In this document: positions 46,992-57,853 of the stretch, in pieces
Position numbering within the stretch: the stretch's first letter is position 1
How the letters are laid out: every line of letters begins with the position of its first letter
Assembly (NCBI RefSeq): GCF_018449795.1
Contig: NZ_JAAVVE010000010.1
Coordinates: forward strand, 1 to 64,000
Length of the DNA stretch: 64,000 nt
Direction of reading: 5' to 3'
Source of the DNA: Sphingomonas sp. dw_22
GTDB lineage: Bacteria > Pseudomonadota > Alphaproteobacteria > Sphingomonadales > Sphingomonadaceae
Made by a program: the position numbers and the translations under genes
Notes under the pieces: generated by a model
What the model was told of the DNA's origin: nothing
The model's input: the letters and a program-made list of their open reading frames with translations, nothing else
The model's database searches: none

Positions 46992-48305
46992 ATGACCGAC
47001 GAGACCGAAGCCGATCTGACCGGCGGCGCACCCCGCCGTCGCCCCAAGCCTTCGGCCGACAAGATCGGCAATCGCAAGTTGAAGCCCAGCACGATGATGA
47101 TGGGCTATGGCTATGATCCGGTGCTTTCCGAAGGTTCGCTGAAGCCGCCGATCTTCCTCACCTCGACCTTCGTCTTCCCCAATGCCGCGGCGGGCAAGCG
47201 CCATTTCGAGGGCGTCACCGGCAAGCGCCCGGGCGGCGCCGAGGGACTGGTCTATTCGCGCTTCAACGGGCCGAACCAGGAGATACTGGAGGACCGGCTG
47301 GGGGTGTGGGAAGAGGCCGAGGATGCGCTCGCCTTTTCCTCGGGCATGTCGGCGATCGCGACGTTGTTCCTGTCGATGGTCAAGCCGGGCGACACGATCG
47401 TCCATTCCGGCCCGCTCTATGCCGCGACCGAGACGCTGATCGCGCGCATCCTGGGCCGGTTCGGCGTGCATTGGCTCGACTTCCCGGCCGGCGCGACGCG
47501 CGCGGAGATCGACGCGGTGCTCTCCAAGGCTGCGAGCGGCAATGTCGCGCTGATCTATCTCGAAAGCCCGGCCAACCCGACCAACGCGCTGGTCGATGTC
47601 GAGGCCGTTCGCGCCAGCCGCGATGCGATCTTCAAGGGGGCCAAGCCGCCGATCGCGATCGACAACACTTTCCTCGGGCCGCTCTGGGCGCAGCCGCTCA
47701 GGCAGGGTGCCGACATCGTCGTCTATTCGCTGACCAAATATGCCGGCGGCCATTCGGACCTGGTCGCGGGCGGCGTGCTGGGATCGAAGGAGCACATCAA
47801 CACGATCCGGCTGATGCGCAACACGATCGGCACGATCTGCGATCCCAACACCGCCTGGATGCTGCTGCGTTCGCTGGAGACGCTGGAGCTGCGCATGAGC
47901 CGCGCCGGCGAGAATGCCGCCAAGGTCTGCGAATTCCTGCGCACGCATCCCAAGGTGGAGCATGTCGGCTATCTCGGCTTCCTCGAAGGCGGCGCGGACG
48001 AACGCCAGGCCGACATCTATCGCCGCCATTGCACCGGCGCCGGATCGACCTTCTCGCTGTATCTCAAGGGCGGCGAGAAGGAGGCGTTCGCGTTCCTCGA
48101 CAGCCTCAAGATCGCCAAGCTCGCGGTCTCGCTGGGCGGCACCGAGACGCTGGCGAGCCATCCCGCCGGGATGACGCACCTGTCAGTGCCCGAGGCGCGC
48201 AAGCAGGCGCTGGGCATCACCGACAATCTGGTGCGCATCTCGATCGGCGTCGAGGATGCCGACGATCTGATCGCGGACTTCGAGGAGGCGCTGAAGGCGG
48301 TCTAG
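46992..48305 (+). CDS. Cystathionine gamma-synthase family PLP enzyme
   Basis: A 437-residue Cys/Met-metabolism PLP enzyme. The cofactor Lys is Lys249 in SLTKYAGGHSD, with SSGMSAIATLFLSM and DNTFLGPLWAQPLRQGAD around the site. It has a 40-residue N-terminal extension and YSRFNGPNQEILEDRL. It could be cystathionine gamma-synthase, methionine gamma-lyase or O-succinylhomoserine sulfhydrylase; the neighbours do not decide. The leader 46716-46991 was checked for a SAM riboswitch and none was convincing. Confidence 0.9.
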   Translation: MTDETEADLTGGAPRRRPKPSADKIGNRKLKPSTMMMGYGYDPVLSEGSLKPPIFLTSTFVFPNAAAGKRHFEGVTGKRPGGAEGLVYSRFNGPNQEILEDRLGVWEEAEDALAFSSGMSAIATLFLSMVKPGDTIVHSGPLYAATETLIARILGRFGVHWLDFPAGATRAEIDAVLSKAASGNVALIYLESPANPTNALVDVEAVRASRDAIFKGAKPPIAIDNTFLGPLWAQPLRQGADIVVYSLTKYAGGHSDLVAGGVLGSKEHINTIRLMRNTIGTICDPNTAWMLLRSLETLELRMSRAGENAAKVCEFLRTHPKVEHVGYLGFLEGGADERQADIYRRHCTGAGSTFSLYLKGGEKEAFAFLDSLKIAKLAVSLGGTETLASHPAGMTHLSVPEARKQALGITDNLVRISIGVEDADDLIADFEEALKAV

Positions 48306-48308
48306 CCC

Positions 48309-49205
48309 TCAGTTCCAGAGCCGCGCGCGATAGGCTTCGAAGCAGCGGGCGCCGCATTTGAGGCGGATCAGCGCGCCCTCGGCCATCGCCGTGGCGCGTG
48401 CTGGATCCTCCTCGATCGCGGGGCGGATCGCCTCCTTGTTCCATTCGATGCTGTGCTTGATGTCGAGCACGGCGTGGACCGAGAAATAGCGGCGCTCCTT
48501 GCCCGAGAAGCCGAGCCGCTTGAGCCCTTCGGCGACCATCGCCGAGCGGCCCGGCGCGGTCAGTTCGATCGCGCCGAGCGCACCGACGGAATGCCAGGCA
48601 TAGCGGCGGTTGGTGGCCATCGCCGTCATCGCATTGGCGAGCGCCAGGCTCTCCCACAATGTGTTCTCGATGACGGGATCGACCTGCAGCGTCTCGACCA
48701 GCGCGTCGAGCATGGGGCCGTGCATGCCCGCGAAGGTGCCGTGACCCATCTCGTCCCAATAATTGCGCGCGAGCTCCAGCTTGGGGCGGACGGGGAGCTT
48801 GACCTGGGTCATCGCCACCAGATCGTCGAACCCCGCCTCGCCTGCGGCCTCCTGTTCGAAGAACCATCGCAGTTCGTCGATGCCGGCCTTCGCGCACAGC
48901 CACGGGAACAGAGGATCACCCTGCCCTGGCCCGGTCGCCGCCAGTTCCTCGAACCAGGCGATGAAGCCGTCCGCGTCGGTAGGCGCCGCCGCGGCCTCAT
49001 CGACCACCTCGGCGCGCAGTTCTTCCAGGAACGCGCCTTCCAGCCGCTGCATCTTCACGTCGCGCTCGAAGATGCGCTGCCAATCCTCGCTCGGGAATCC
49101 GGGTGAAAGCCGCTCGCGGTTCCAATGCGCGAGCCCGCGTTGGAAACTGTCCCTGAGAAATTGCGAGCCGGTATCGTTCGCGAAAACGCGCGCTCTTGTC
49201 GCCAT
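48309..49205 (-). CDS. Haem-oxygenase-like diiron protein (iron-containing redox enzyme family)
   Basis: A 298-residue all-helical protein of the TenA/PqqC-like haem-oxygenase-fold diiron oxidase group. Candidate metal ligands are Glu in LELARNYWDEMGHG (Glu plus downstream His), Glu in NTLWESLALAN and the DIKHS segment (YFSVHAVLDIKHSIEW) with Asp, Lys and His. Members such as UndA and SznF perform oxidative C-C or N-oxygenation on fatty or amino acids, but this one is uncharacterised. It lies convergent to the PLP enzyme, three bases apart. A GGAAC-N17-GGTT sequence upstream resembles an EcfG promoter with one mismatch. Confidence 0.82.
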   Translation of the reverse strand: MATRARVFANDTGSQFLRDSFQRGLAHWNRERLSPGFPSEDWQRIFERDVKMQRLEGAFLEELRAEVVDEAAAAPTDADGFIAWFEELAATGPGQGDPLFPWLCAKAGIDELRWFFEQEAAGEAGFDDLVAMTQVKLPVRPKLELARNYWDEMGHGTFAGMHGPMLDALVETLQVDPVIENTLWESLALANAMTAMATNRRYAWHSVGALGAIELTAPGRSAMVAEGLKRLGFSGKERRYFSVHAVLDIKHSIEWNKEAIRPAIEEDPARATAMAEGALIRLKCGARCFEAYRARLWN

Positions 49206-49362
49206 GATGGAATGCTCTCCTGATCGAACCCAAAAAACCGGCAGAAAAGCGTGATGGTTCCGCAGTTTAAGGGAGCTCTAACCTGGATCAGCGCGAATCC
49301 CGGGACGAACCGTGCATCGTTCGCGTGGCGGCGCATCCGCCTTTTCCAGCTTCCCGGCCTGT

Positions 49363-49374
49363 GTTAGCGCTAAC
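49363..49374. promoter_or_regulatory. LacI-family operator-like palindrome
   Basis: GTTAGCGCTAAC, a perfect 12-bp palindrome preceded by T, 42 bases upstream of the GH9 start. T(G)TTAGCGCTAAC with a central CG is a typical LacI/GalR operator form in Sphingomonas, Caulobacter and Xanthomonas glycan genes. No LacI regulator is in this window. Confidence 0.7.
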
Positions 49375-49415
49375 TTCATAGCGCGGGAGCGAACCCGCCA
49401 TTCGAGGAGAGCGAC

Positions 49416-51935
49416 GTGAAAGCCAAAGCCGTTCGACGCCTGATCTGTGCCTGCCTGCTCGCCGGAACCGCCCTTCCCGTTCATGCCCAGACCGCGCTGA
49501 CGCTCGGCGATGCCGGCTATTTCGAGAGCCCCGGCGTGAACGTGCTGGTCTTCTCCAACTGGTATGACGGGCTGTTCGCCGACTCCAAGATCAGCGGCGT
49601 CGAGATCATCCAGCAGGGCGAGCGCACCGCGACCAACGGCGATGTCCGCCTTTCCGCCACGCCCGGCCAATGGGATCCGATCGGCCGGATGGTGAAGCGC
49701 GATGTCGATCCCAAGACCGGCACGATCGAGGCGCTGCTCGAATATCCCGATTACGGCTTCCAATACCGTATCCGCGCCGAGCATCGCGGCGGATCGGTGC
49801 TGCTCTCGGTCGTGCTCGACAAGCCGCTGCCCGAGGCGCTGGCAGGCAAGGCCGGGTTCAACCTCGAATTCATCCCCTCGGCCTATTTCCACAAGAGCCT
49901 GATGGCCGACGGCAAGTCGGGCGCCTTCCCGCTCTATCCGAGCAGCGACATGGTCGCGGGCGGCGAGCGCAATGCCGCGAGCGGGCGCGACATCGGCCCC
50001 GGCGCCGAGCCGCTGCCCTTTGCCTCAGGGCAGACGCTGGTGCTCGCGCCCGAAGACCCGGCGCGGCGCGTGACGATTGCCTCTTCCACCGGCAAGCTCG
50101 ACCTGTTCGACGGCCGGGACCAGGCGCAGAATGGCTGGTTCGTCGTCCGCAGCGCGATCCCCGCAGGCAAGACCGGCACGGTCGTCCAATGGACACTGAC
50201 GCCGAACAGCGTGCCCGGCTGGATGCGCGAGCCGGTGATCGGCCATTCGCAGCTCGGCTATGCGCCGGATCAGGCGAAGCTGGCGGTGATCGAGCTCGAT
50301 CCGGCGATGACGGCCGCCCCCGCCACCGCGCGGCTGCTGCGTGTTTCCGAGACCGGCGGACTCGAACCGGTGCTCAGCGGCGCGGCCAAGCCCTGGGGCA
50401 AATATCTGCGCTATGCCTACCGGGTCTTCGATTTCAGCGCGATCAAGCAGCCCGGCACCTATCTGCTCGAATACGACGGCAAGCGCACCGCGACCTTCCG
50501 CATCGCACCCGATCTCTACGACGCGGCGTGGCACCCGAGCCTCGACGTCTATATGCCGATCGCGATGGACCATATGCTGGTCAACGAGGCGTACCGTGTC
50601 TGGCACGGCGACAGCCACCGCGACGATGCCCGCCAGGCGCCGGTCAACCATGAGCATATCGATCTCTATGCCCAGGGGCCGACGACGGACACCAGGTTCA
50701 AGCCCGGCGAGCATATCCCGGGCCTGAATGTCGGCGGCTGGCTCGACGCGGGCGACTTCGACATCCGCACCCAGACCCAGTACGCGGTGATCCGCACCCT
50801 GGTCGGCATCTGGGAGGATTACCGGCCGACGCGCGACCAGACCCTGGTCGACGAGAAGCTGCGCCATGTCGAAATCCATGTGCCCGACGGCAAGCCGGAC
50901 GTGCTCCAGCAGATCGAGCATGGCGTGCTCTATCTCGCATCGATGTTCGACGCCGTGGGCCATGCCGTGCACGGCGTGGTCGAGCCGGACGTGGCGCAAT
51001 ATACGCATCTGGGCGACGCGGCCTCCAAGACCGACGGGCTGATCTACGATCCGAGCCTCGCTTATGGCGAGCGCAAGGACGGCCGCAGCGGCACGCCCGA
51101 CGATCGCTGGGTGTTCACCACCAAGGCGAGTGCGCTCAACTATGGATCGGCGGCGGCCCTGGCCGCGTCGAGCCGGGCGTTGCGCGGCTACAACGACACG
51201 CTGGCCGACAAGGCGCTGGCCCTCGCCACGCGCGTCTGGGCCGAGGAGCATGGCCACGCTCCCGACACCTACAGCCATGGCAACACCACCGGCGGCTGGC
51301 TGCCGGGCGAGGAATTCGGCGCGGCGGTCGAACTGCTCGTTACCACCGGCGACAGGCAATATGCCGACCGCGTTTCGGCGCTATGGCCCGAGATCGCGAC
51401 GCGCTTCGGCCAATATGCGCAGACCGCGGTGCAGGCGCTGCCGCACATGCCCGCCGGCTACCGCGCCGAAGTCGAGAAGGCCGCCCGCGCCTGGAAGGCC
51501 GCGCAGGCTCCCGACAATCCTTACGGCGTGCCCGTCACCACCGGTGGCTGGGCGGGCAACGGCACGGTGATCCAGACCGGCATCACCGATTATGTGCTGC
51601 ACAAGGCGTTCCCGCAGGTGACCGACGGCAGCCTGGCCTATCGCGCGCTCGATTTCCTCCACGGCACCCATCCGGGTTCGGACATCTCGTTCGTGTCGGG
51701 CGTGGGCACGGTCTCGAAGGAAGTCGCCTATGGCAACAACCGCGCCGACTTCTCGTTCATCGCGGGCGGCGTGGTGCCCGGCGTGCTGATCCTTAAGCCG
51801 GACTTCCCCGAGAACAGCGAGCATTGGCCGTTCTTCTGGGGCGAGAACGAATATGTCATCAACATGGGGCCGAGCTATATCGAGCTCGTCCAGGCCGGGA
51901 TCGCGCTGACCCGGGAGCACACGCAAAAACAATAA
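49416..51935 (+). CDS. Glycoside hydrolase family 9 protein with two N-terminal beta domains
   Basis: An 839-residue secreted protein with signal peptide (MKAKAVRRLICACLLAGTALPVHAQ). Residues 26-265 form an extra beta-sandwich-like region that is not usual in short GH9s. Residues 270-365 are the Ig-like CelD_N domain (IGHSQLGYAPDQAKLAVIEL). The GH9 (alpha/alpha)6 barrel starts near 370, with catalytic Asp pair in GGWLDAGDFD (about 438-447), and ends in GNNRADFSFIAG and ENSEHWPFFWGENEYVINMGPSY with the acid Glu. The typical activity is endo-beta-1,4-glucanase or an oligosaccharide-releasing enzyme. A LacI-type operator precedes it. Confidence 0.93.
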   Translation: MKAKAVRRLICACLLAGTALPVHAQTALTLGDAGYFESPGVNVLVFSNWYDGLFADSKISGVEIIQQGERTATNGDVRLSATPGQWDPIGRMVKRDVDPKTGTIEALLEYPDYGFQYRIRAEHRGGSVLLSVVLDKPLPEALAGKAGFNLEFIPSAYFHKSLMADGKSGAFPLYPSSDMVAGGERNAASGRDIGPGAEPLPFASGQTLVLAPEDPARRVTIASSTGKLDLFDGRDQAQNGWFVVRSAIPAGKTGTVVQWTLTPNSVPGWMREPVIGHSQLGYAPDQAKLAVIELDPAMTAAPATARLLRVSETGGLEPVLSGAAKPWGKYLRYAYRVFDFSAIKQPGTYLLEYDGKRTATFRIAPDLYDAAWHPSLDVYMPIAMDHMLVNEAYRVWHGDSHRDDARQAPVNHEHIDLYAQGPTTDTRFKPGEHIPGLNVGGWLDAGDFDIRTQTQYAVIRTLVGIWEDYRPTRDQTLVDEKLRHVEIHVPDGKPDVLQQIEHGVLYLASMFDAVGHAVHGVVEPDVAQYTHLGDAASKTDGLIYDPSLAYGERKDGRSGTPDDRWVFTTKASALNYGSAAALAASSRALRGYNDTLADKALALATRVWAEEHGHAPDTYSHGNTTGGWLPGEEFGAAVELLVTTGDRQYADRVSALWPEIATRFGQYAQTAVQALPHMPAGYRAEVEKAARAWKAAQAPDNPYGVPVTTGGWAGNGTVIQTGITDYVLHKAFPQVTDGSLAYRALDFLHGTHPGSDISFVSGVGTVSKEVAYGNNRADFSFIAGGVVPGVLILKPDFPENSEHWPFFWGENEYVINMGPSYIELVQAGIALTREHTQKQ

Positions 51936-53552
<1,617 letters not shown>

Positions 53553-53979
53553 ACGAGGCCGTCGGTTGACCAAGTTGACCCTCGCGCAGGTGAATTCGCC
53601 GCCTCCCCAGAGAAACGACGGACGTTCGCGCCGCTAACGCGGCGGGTGCGCCACAGGGACGCGACACGAATGCGGCGGCCACGCGACAGCGGCGCGACGC
53701 GCATGCGCCACGGACGCTACGCGCACGCCCCCATGACGCAGCCATGCCGGTCTTCCTGCCGATCCACGATTCAAAGAGCAGCGCACCACAGGCGCCTGTC
53801 GAGCGAAGCAGGCGAAATCCTACATTGCAAGAACTCGATCCTTCCCTGGAGAGGGGGCGATCCTCCGCCGGCGCGGTAAACAAGGCCGGGAGAGGGGAAA
53901 GAGGCCGGGACGGCAGCTATCCACCCATCCTCGCCATCGCCCCTTTGCTCCGCGCGAAACAGCGGTTACCCCCGTGCCC
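53553..53979. other. 427-base region without a supported gene; decayed GC repeats
   Basis: It contains a perfect hairpin CGCCGC-TAAC-GCGGCG (53629-53644). A tract at about 53645-53735 follows in which GACGCGACAC / CGACGCGCATG-like units recur imperfectly (translated RDATRMR and GATRMRH). Open frames here are Arg-rich and not conserved-looking. The promoter of the GH92 gene should be near the right edge. No operator was recognised. Confidence 0.6.
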
Positions 53980-56304
53980 ATGATCGCGCATTTCCGCCGG
54001 GCGACGCTCGCCCTCGCCGCTACCGGCCTCGCCGCTACTCCGCTCCTCGCCCAGACCGCCTATGAGAGCGTCGATCCGATGATCGGCACCGGCGGCGAGG
54101 GGCATACGTTTCCGGGGGCGGTCGCGCCGTTCGGGATGATGCAGCTCAGCCCGGATACCGATACCGGCTGCGAGATCCGGCAATGCTATGGCCATGCCGC
54201 CGGCTATCGCTACGATGACCCGACGATCCAGGGCTTCTCGATGACCCATTTCTCGGGCGCGGGGCATTCGGACCTGGGCGATTTCCTCATCATGCCGGTG
54301 GCGGGCGATCAGGCCGCGCTGGAGCCGGGCGATCCGAAGACGCCGGGCTCCGGCTATCGCTCGGCCTTCAGCCACACGACCGAGATCGCCCAGCCCGGCT
54401 ATTACGGCGTCACGCTGGCCGATGCCGGCATCCGCGCCGAGCTGACCGCCGGCACGCGCACCGGCGTCCAGCGCTATGCCTTCCCGGCGGGCAAGGCGGC
54501 GCATCTGGTGCTCGATCTGCGCAGCTCGCTCTACAATTATCCGGGCAAGATCCTGTGGTCGACGGTGCGCGTCCGGCCGGACGGCACGATCACGGGCATG
54601 CGCGAGACGCGCGGCTGGGCCCCGGCGCGGAAGCTCTATTTCGCGATCCGGCCGAACGCGCCGCTGACCGGCCATGCCTTCTTCAACCGCGAGGAGAAGG
54701 TGCCCTATCGCGGCTTCCAGGGGCCGAGCCGGGGCGCCGACGATGCCGCGCAGATCGAGGGCCGCGCGCTGGTCGCCCGGTTCGATTTCGGCGTGCTTGG
54801 CAAGCCGCTGGAAGTGAAGGTCGCGATCTCCGGCGTCGATGAGGCCGGCGCCCTCGCCAATCTGGACAGCGAACCCGGCGATTTCGACGCGATCCGCGCG
54901 GGCACCCGCACGGCCTGGGAACAGGCCCTCGGCGCGGTCGCGATCGACGCGGCGACGCCCATGAAGAAGACCGTCTATACCGCGCTCTACCACAGCCTGA
55001 TGGCGCCGAGCGTCTTCTCGGATGCCGACGGCCGCTATCGCGGGCCGGACGATCAGGTGCATATCGCCAAGGACTTCACCTTCCACTCGACCTTTTCGCT
55101 GTGGGACACGTTCCGCGCCGAGCATCCGCTGCTGATGCTCGTCCAGCCCGAGCGGAAGAACGCCGACTTCATCAACTCGCTGATCGCCAGCCAGCAGGCG
55201 AGCCCGTTCGGCATCCTGCCCGTCTGGCAGTTCCAGGGGCGCGAGACCTGGACGATGATCGGCTATCACGCCGTGCCGATCATCGCCGACACCTATCTCA
55301 AGGGCCTGAAGGGCTTCGACGCGCAGGCCGGACTCGACGCGATGGTGAAAAGCGCGACCTATGCCCCCTATGGCGGGCTCGACTGGTATATGAAGCTGGG
55401 CTTCGTGCCGATCGACAAGGAGCCCGAGGCGGCCTCCAAGACGGTCGAATATGCCTATGACGACTGGACGATCGCGCGGATGGCCCGGGCGATGGGCAAG
55501 GCCGACGTGGCGGCAACCTTCGAGAAGCGCGCCGGCAACTGGCGCAACAGCTTCGATGGGAAGACCGGGTTCCTGCGCGCCCGCAAGGCCGACGGCGCCT
55601 ATCGCGAGCCCTTCGATCCGACCGCGATCAACTACGGCTCCGATTATACCGAGGGCAACGCCTGGCAATATTCGTGGTTCGTGCCGCAGGACCAGGAAGG
55701 GCTGTTCCGCCTGATGGGCGGCGATGCGGCGGTGGTGAAGAAGCTCGACGCGATGTTCGACTTCGACAATTCGAAGGTCGACTACAGCCATGCCGAGGAC
55801 ATCGCCGGGCTGATCGGCCAGTATATCCACGGCAACGAGCCGAGCCACCATGTCGCCTATCTCTACGGCTATGCGGGCCAGCCCTGGCGGACGCAGGAGC
55901 GGCTCAAGCAGATCGTAGAGAGCCAGTACAAGCCCACGCCGGACGGGCTTTCGGGCAATGACGATCTCGGCCAGATGTCGGCCTGGCTCGTGTTCACCTC
56001 GCTGGGCTTCTATCCCGTGGCGCCGGGGACGAACGAATATGTGATCGGCCGGCCCTTCGTGGACCGCGCGGTGCTCACCCTGCCGAACGGCAAGCGCTTC
56101 ACGGTGCTGGCGGATGGGCTGTCGGACGCGAACCGCTATGTCGGCAAGGTGACGCTCAACGGCAAGCCGCTGGCGCGCAGCTTCATCCGCCATGAGGAGA
56201 TCGTCGCCGGGGGCGAGCTGAGGTTCACGATGCAGGCGGTGCCGAACAAGAGCTGGGGTACCGGCAAGGCGGCGCGGCCCTATTCGATGAGCGTGGCGAA
56301 GTAA
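53980..56304 (+). CDS. Glycoside hydrolase family 92 (alpha-mannosidase)
   Basis: A 774-residue exported enzyme with a signal peptide (MIAHFRRATLALAATGLAA to LLAQ). GH92 enzymes are calcium-dependent exo-alpha-mannosidases, described largely from Bacteroidota and gut bacteria. Motifs: DPMIGTGGEGHTFPGAVAPFGMMQLSPDTD, FSMTHFSGAGHSDLGDFLIMP, SLWDTFRAEHPLL, YTEGNAWQYSWFVPQD, GNEPSHHVAYLYGYAGQPWRTQ and GNDDLGQMSAWLVFTSLGFYPVAPG, all typical. I took ATG 53980; GTG 53974 is two codons earlier. With GH9 it suggests a diet of plant or fungal glycans. Confidence 0.94.
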   Translation: MIAHFRRATLALAATGLAATPLLAQTAYESVDPMIGTGGEGHTFPGAVAPFGMMQLSPDTDTGCEIRQCYGHAAGYRYDDPTIQGFSMTHFSGAGHSDLGDFLIMPVAGDQAALEPGDPKTPGSGYRSAFSHTTEIAQPGYYGVTLADAGIRAELTAGTRTGVQRYAFPAGKAAHLVLDLRSSLYNYPGKILWSTVRVRPDGTITGMRETRGWAPARKLYFAIRPNAPLTGHAFFNREEKVPYRGFQGPSRGADDAAQIEGRALVARFDFGVLGKPLEVKVAISGVDEAGALANLDSEPGDFDAIRAGTRTAWEQALGAVAIDAATPMKKTVYTALYHSLMAPSVFSDADGRYRGPDDQVHIAKDFTFHSTFSLWDTFRAEHPLLMLVQPERKNADFINSLIASQQASPFGILPVWQFQGRETWTMIGYHAVPIIADTYLKGLKGFDAQAGLDAMVKSATYAPYGGLDWYMKLGFVPIDKEPEAASKTVEYAYDDWTIARMARAMGKADVAATFEKRAGNWRNSFDGKTGFLRARKADGAYREPFDPTAINYGSDYTEGNAWQYSWFVPQDQEGLFRLMGGDAAVVKKLDAMFDFDNSKVDYSHAEDIAGLIGQYIHGNEPSHHVAYLYGYAGQPWRTQERLKQIVESQYKPTPDGLSGNDDLGQMSAWLVFTSLGFYPVAPGTNEYVIGRPFVDRAVLTLPNGKRFTVLADGLSDANRYVGKVTLNGKPLARSFIRHEEIVAGGELRFTMQAVPNKSWGTGKAARPYSMSVAK

Positions 56305-56307
56305 AAT

Positions 56308-56439
56308 TCCTCCCCGGCACGGGGAGGGGGACCGCCGCCGAAGGCGGTGGTGGAGGGGCCGCCGTCGCAGACGGCGGACTGCGTCCGCCGCCGCTCCACC
56401 AGCCTGCGGCTGGTCCCCCCCTCCCCGTTCCGGGGAGGA
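56308..56439. repeat. Family B long inverted repeat, copy 3
   Basis: TCCTCCCCGGCACGGGGAGG at the left and CCCCGTTCCGGGGAGGA at the right, with internal CCGCCGCCGAAGGCGGTGG and CCAGCCTGCGGCTGG hairpins. It lies between the convergent GH92 and murA genes. Confidence 0.88.
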
Positions 56440-56447
56440 TCTAGATT

Positions 56448-57731
56448 CTACCCGTCCCCCACCCGCTCGATATCGGCGCCGACGCCCTGGAGCTTCTCTT
56501 CCAGCCGCTCGTAACCGCGATCGAGGTGGTAGACGCGCTGCACCTGGGTTTCGCCCTCGGCGACCAGGCCGGCAAGAATCAGGCTCATCGAGGCGCGCAG
56601 ATCGGTCGCCATCACCGGCGCGCCGATCAACCGGTCGACGCCGCGCACTACGGCGGTGCGGCCCCGGACCTCGATATTGGCCCCCATCCGCGCCAGCTCG
56701 GGCACGTGCATGTAGCGGTTCTCGAAGATCGTCTCGGTCAGCACACTAGCACCGTCCGCCTTGCACAGCATCGCCATGAACTGCGCCTGCATGTCGGTCG
56801 CGAAGCCGGGGAACGGCGCGGTCGAGAGTGTCAGCGGCTTGATGCCGTCGGGCGCGGCGATGCGGATGCCGTCCGGCGTCTCCTCCACGATCACGCCCGC
56901 CTCGATCAGCGCGTCGAGCGTCGCGCGCATGTCGCCCGCCGCCGCGCCGACCAGCTCCACGTCGCCGCCGGTGATCGCCGCCGCGCAGGCATAGCTGCCC
57001 GCCTCGATCCGGTCCGGCATCACCGCATAGGTCGCGCCGTGCAGCCGGTCGCGGCCCTCGATCTCCAGCGTCTCGGTGCCGATGCCGTGGATCGACGCGC
57101 CCATCGCCACCAGCATGTTGCACAGATCGACGATCTCGGGTTCACGCGCCGCATTCTCCAGCACGGTACCGCCCTTGGCCGTCACCGCCGCCATCAGCGC
57201 ATTCTCGGTCGCGCCGACCGAGACGACGGGGAAGCGGAACTTGCCGCCCGTCAGCCGCCCACCCGGCGCGCTCGCCTTCACATAGCCCGCCGCCAGCTCG
57301 ATCTCGGCGCCGATCGCCTCCAGCGCCTTCAGGTGCAGGTCGATCGGGCGGTTGCCGATCGCGCAGCCGCCGGGGAGCGACACCGTCGCCTCGCCCGCGC
57401 GGCCGAGCACCGGCCCGAGCACCAGGATCGAGGCGCGCATTTTCCGCACGATGTCATAGGGCGCGACCGTCGAGGTGAGCCGGCCCGCGCGGATCGTCAT
57501 CACCCGGCCGAAATCGGTGGGGCGCGTGCCCTCGATCGCGGTCGATGCGCCGAGCTCGTTCAGCAGGTGTCCGAAGCTGTCGACATCGGCGAGCCGGGGC
57601 AGGTTGCGCAGCGTCAGCGGCTCATCGGTGAGCAGCGCGCAGGGCATCAGCGTCAGCGCCGAATTCTTCGCGCCCGAAATAGCGATCTTGCCGGAAAGGC
57701 GGTTGCCGCCGCGGATGAGGATACGGTCCAT
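56448..57731 (-). CDS. murA: UDP-N-acetylglucosamine 1-carboxyvinyltransferase
   Basis: The first committed step of peptidoglycan synthesis: transfers enolpyruvyl from PEP to UDP-GlcNAc. It has 427 residues and two inside-out alpha/beta domains, with [26 protein letters not shown] at the N-terminus. The active-site Cys123 in [15 protein letters not shown] predicts fosfomycin sensitivity. [15 protein letters not shown], then [15 protein letters not shown], are as in MurA. I placed the start at ATG 57731; the frame opens nine codons earlier. It is divergent from the Crp/Fnr gene. Confidence 0.97.
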   Translation of the reverse strand: MDRILIRGGNRLSGKIAISGAKNSALTLMPCALLTDEPLTLRNLPRLADVDSFGHLLNELGASTAIEGTRPTDFGRVMTIRAGRLTSTVAPYDIVRKMRASILVLGPVLGRAGEATVSLPGGCAIGNRPIDLHLKALEAIGAEIELAAGYVKASAPGGRLTGGKFRFPVVSVGATENALMAAVTAKGGTVLENAAREPEIVDLCNMLVAMGASIHGIGTETLEIEGRDRLHGATYAVMPDRIEAGSYACAAAITGGDVELVGAAAGDMRATLDALIEAGVIVEETPDGIRIAAPDGIKPLTLSTAPFPGFATDMQAQFMAMLCKADGASVLTETIFENRYMHVPELARMGANIEVRGRTAVVRGVDRLIGAPVMATDLRASMSLILAGLVAEGETQVQRVYHLDRGYERLEEKLQGVGADIERVGDG

Positions 57732-57853
57732 GCCCGAGCTTCTAGCCCGTCCCGCCACACACGCAAGCGCGGCTCTCTTTTCGGGGCTTGATCGATTTTA
57801 ATGCATTGATTCCGTTGGACTGCTTTGCAGGCGCGGTGGGGGAAGTCCAAAGC

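Noticed and set aside
53646..53983. Short plus-strand open frames between the CoA-transferase and GH92 genes
   Set aside because: They are repeat-rich, Arg-heavy and overlap each other; no start signals or family resemblance.
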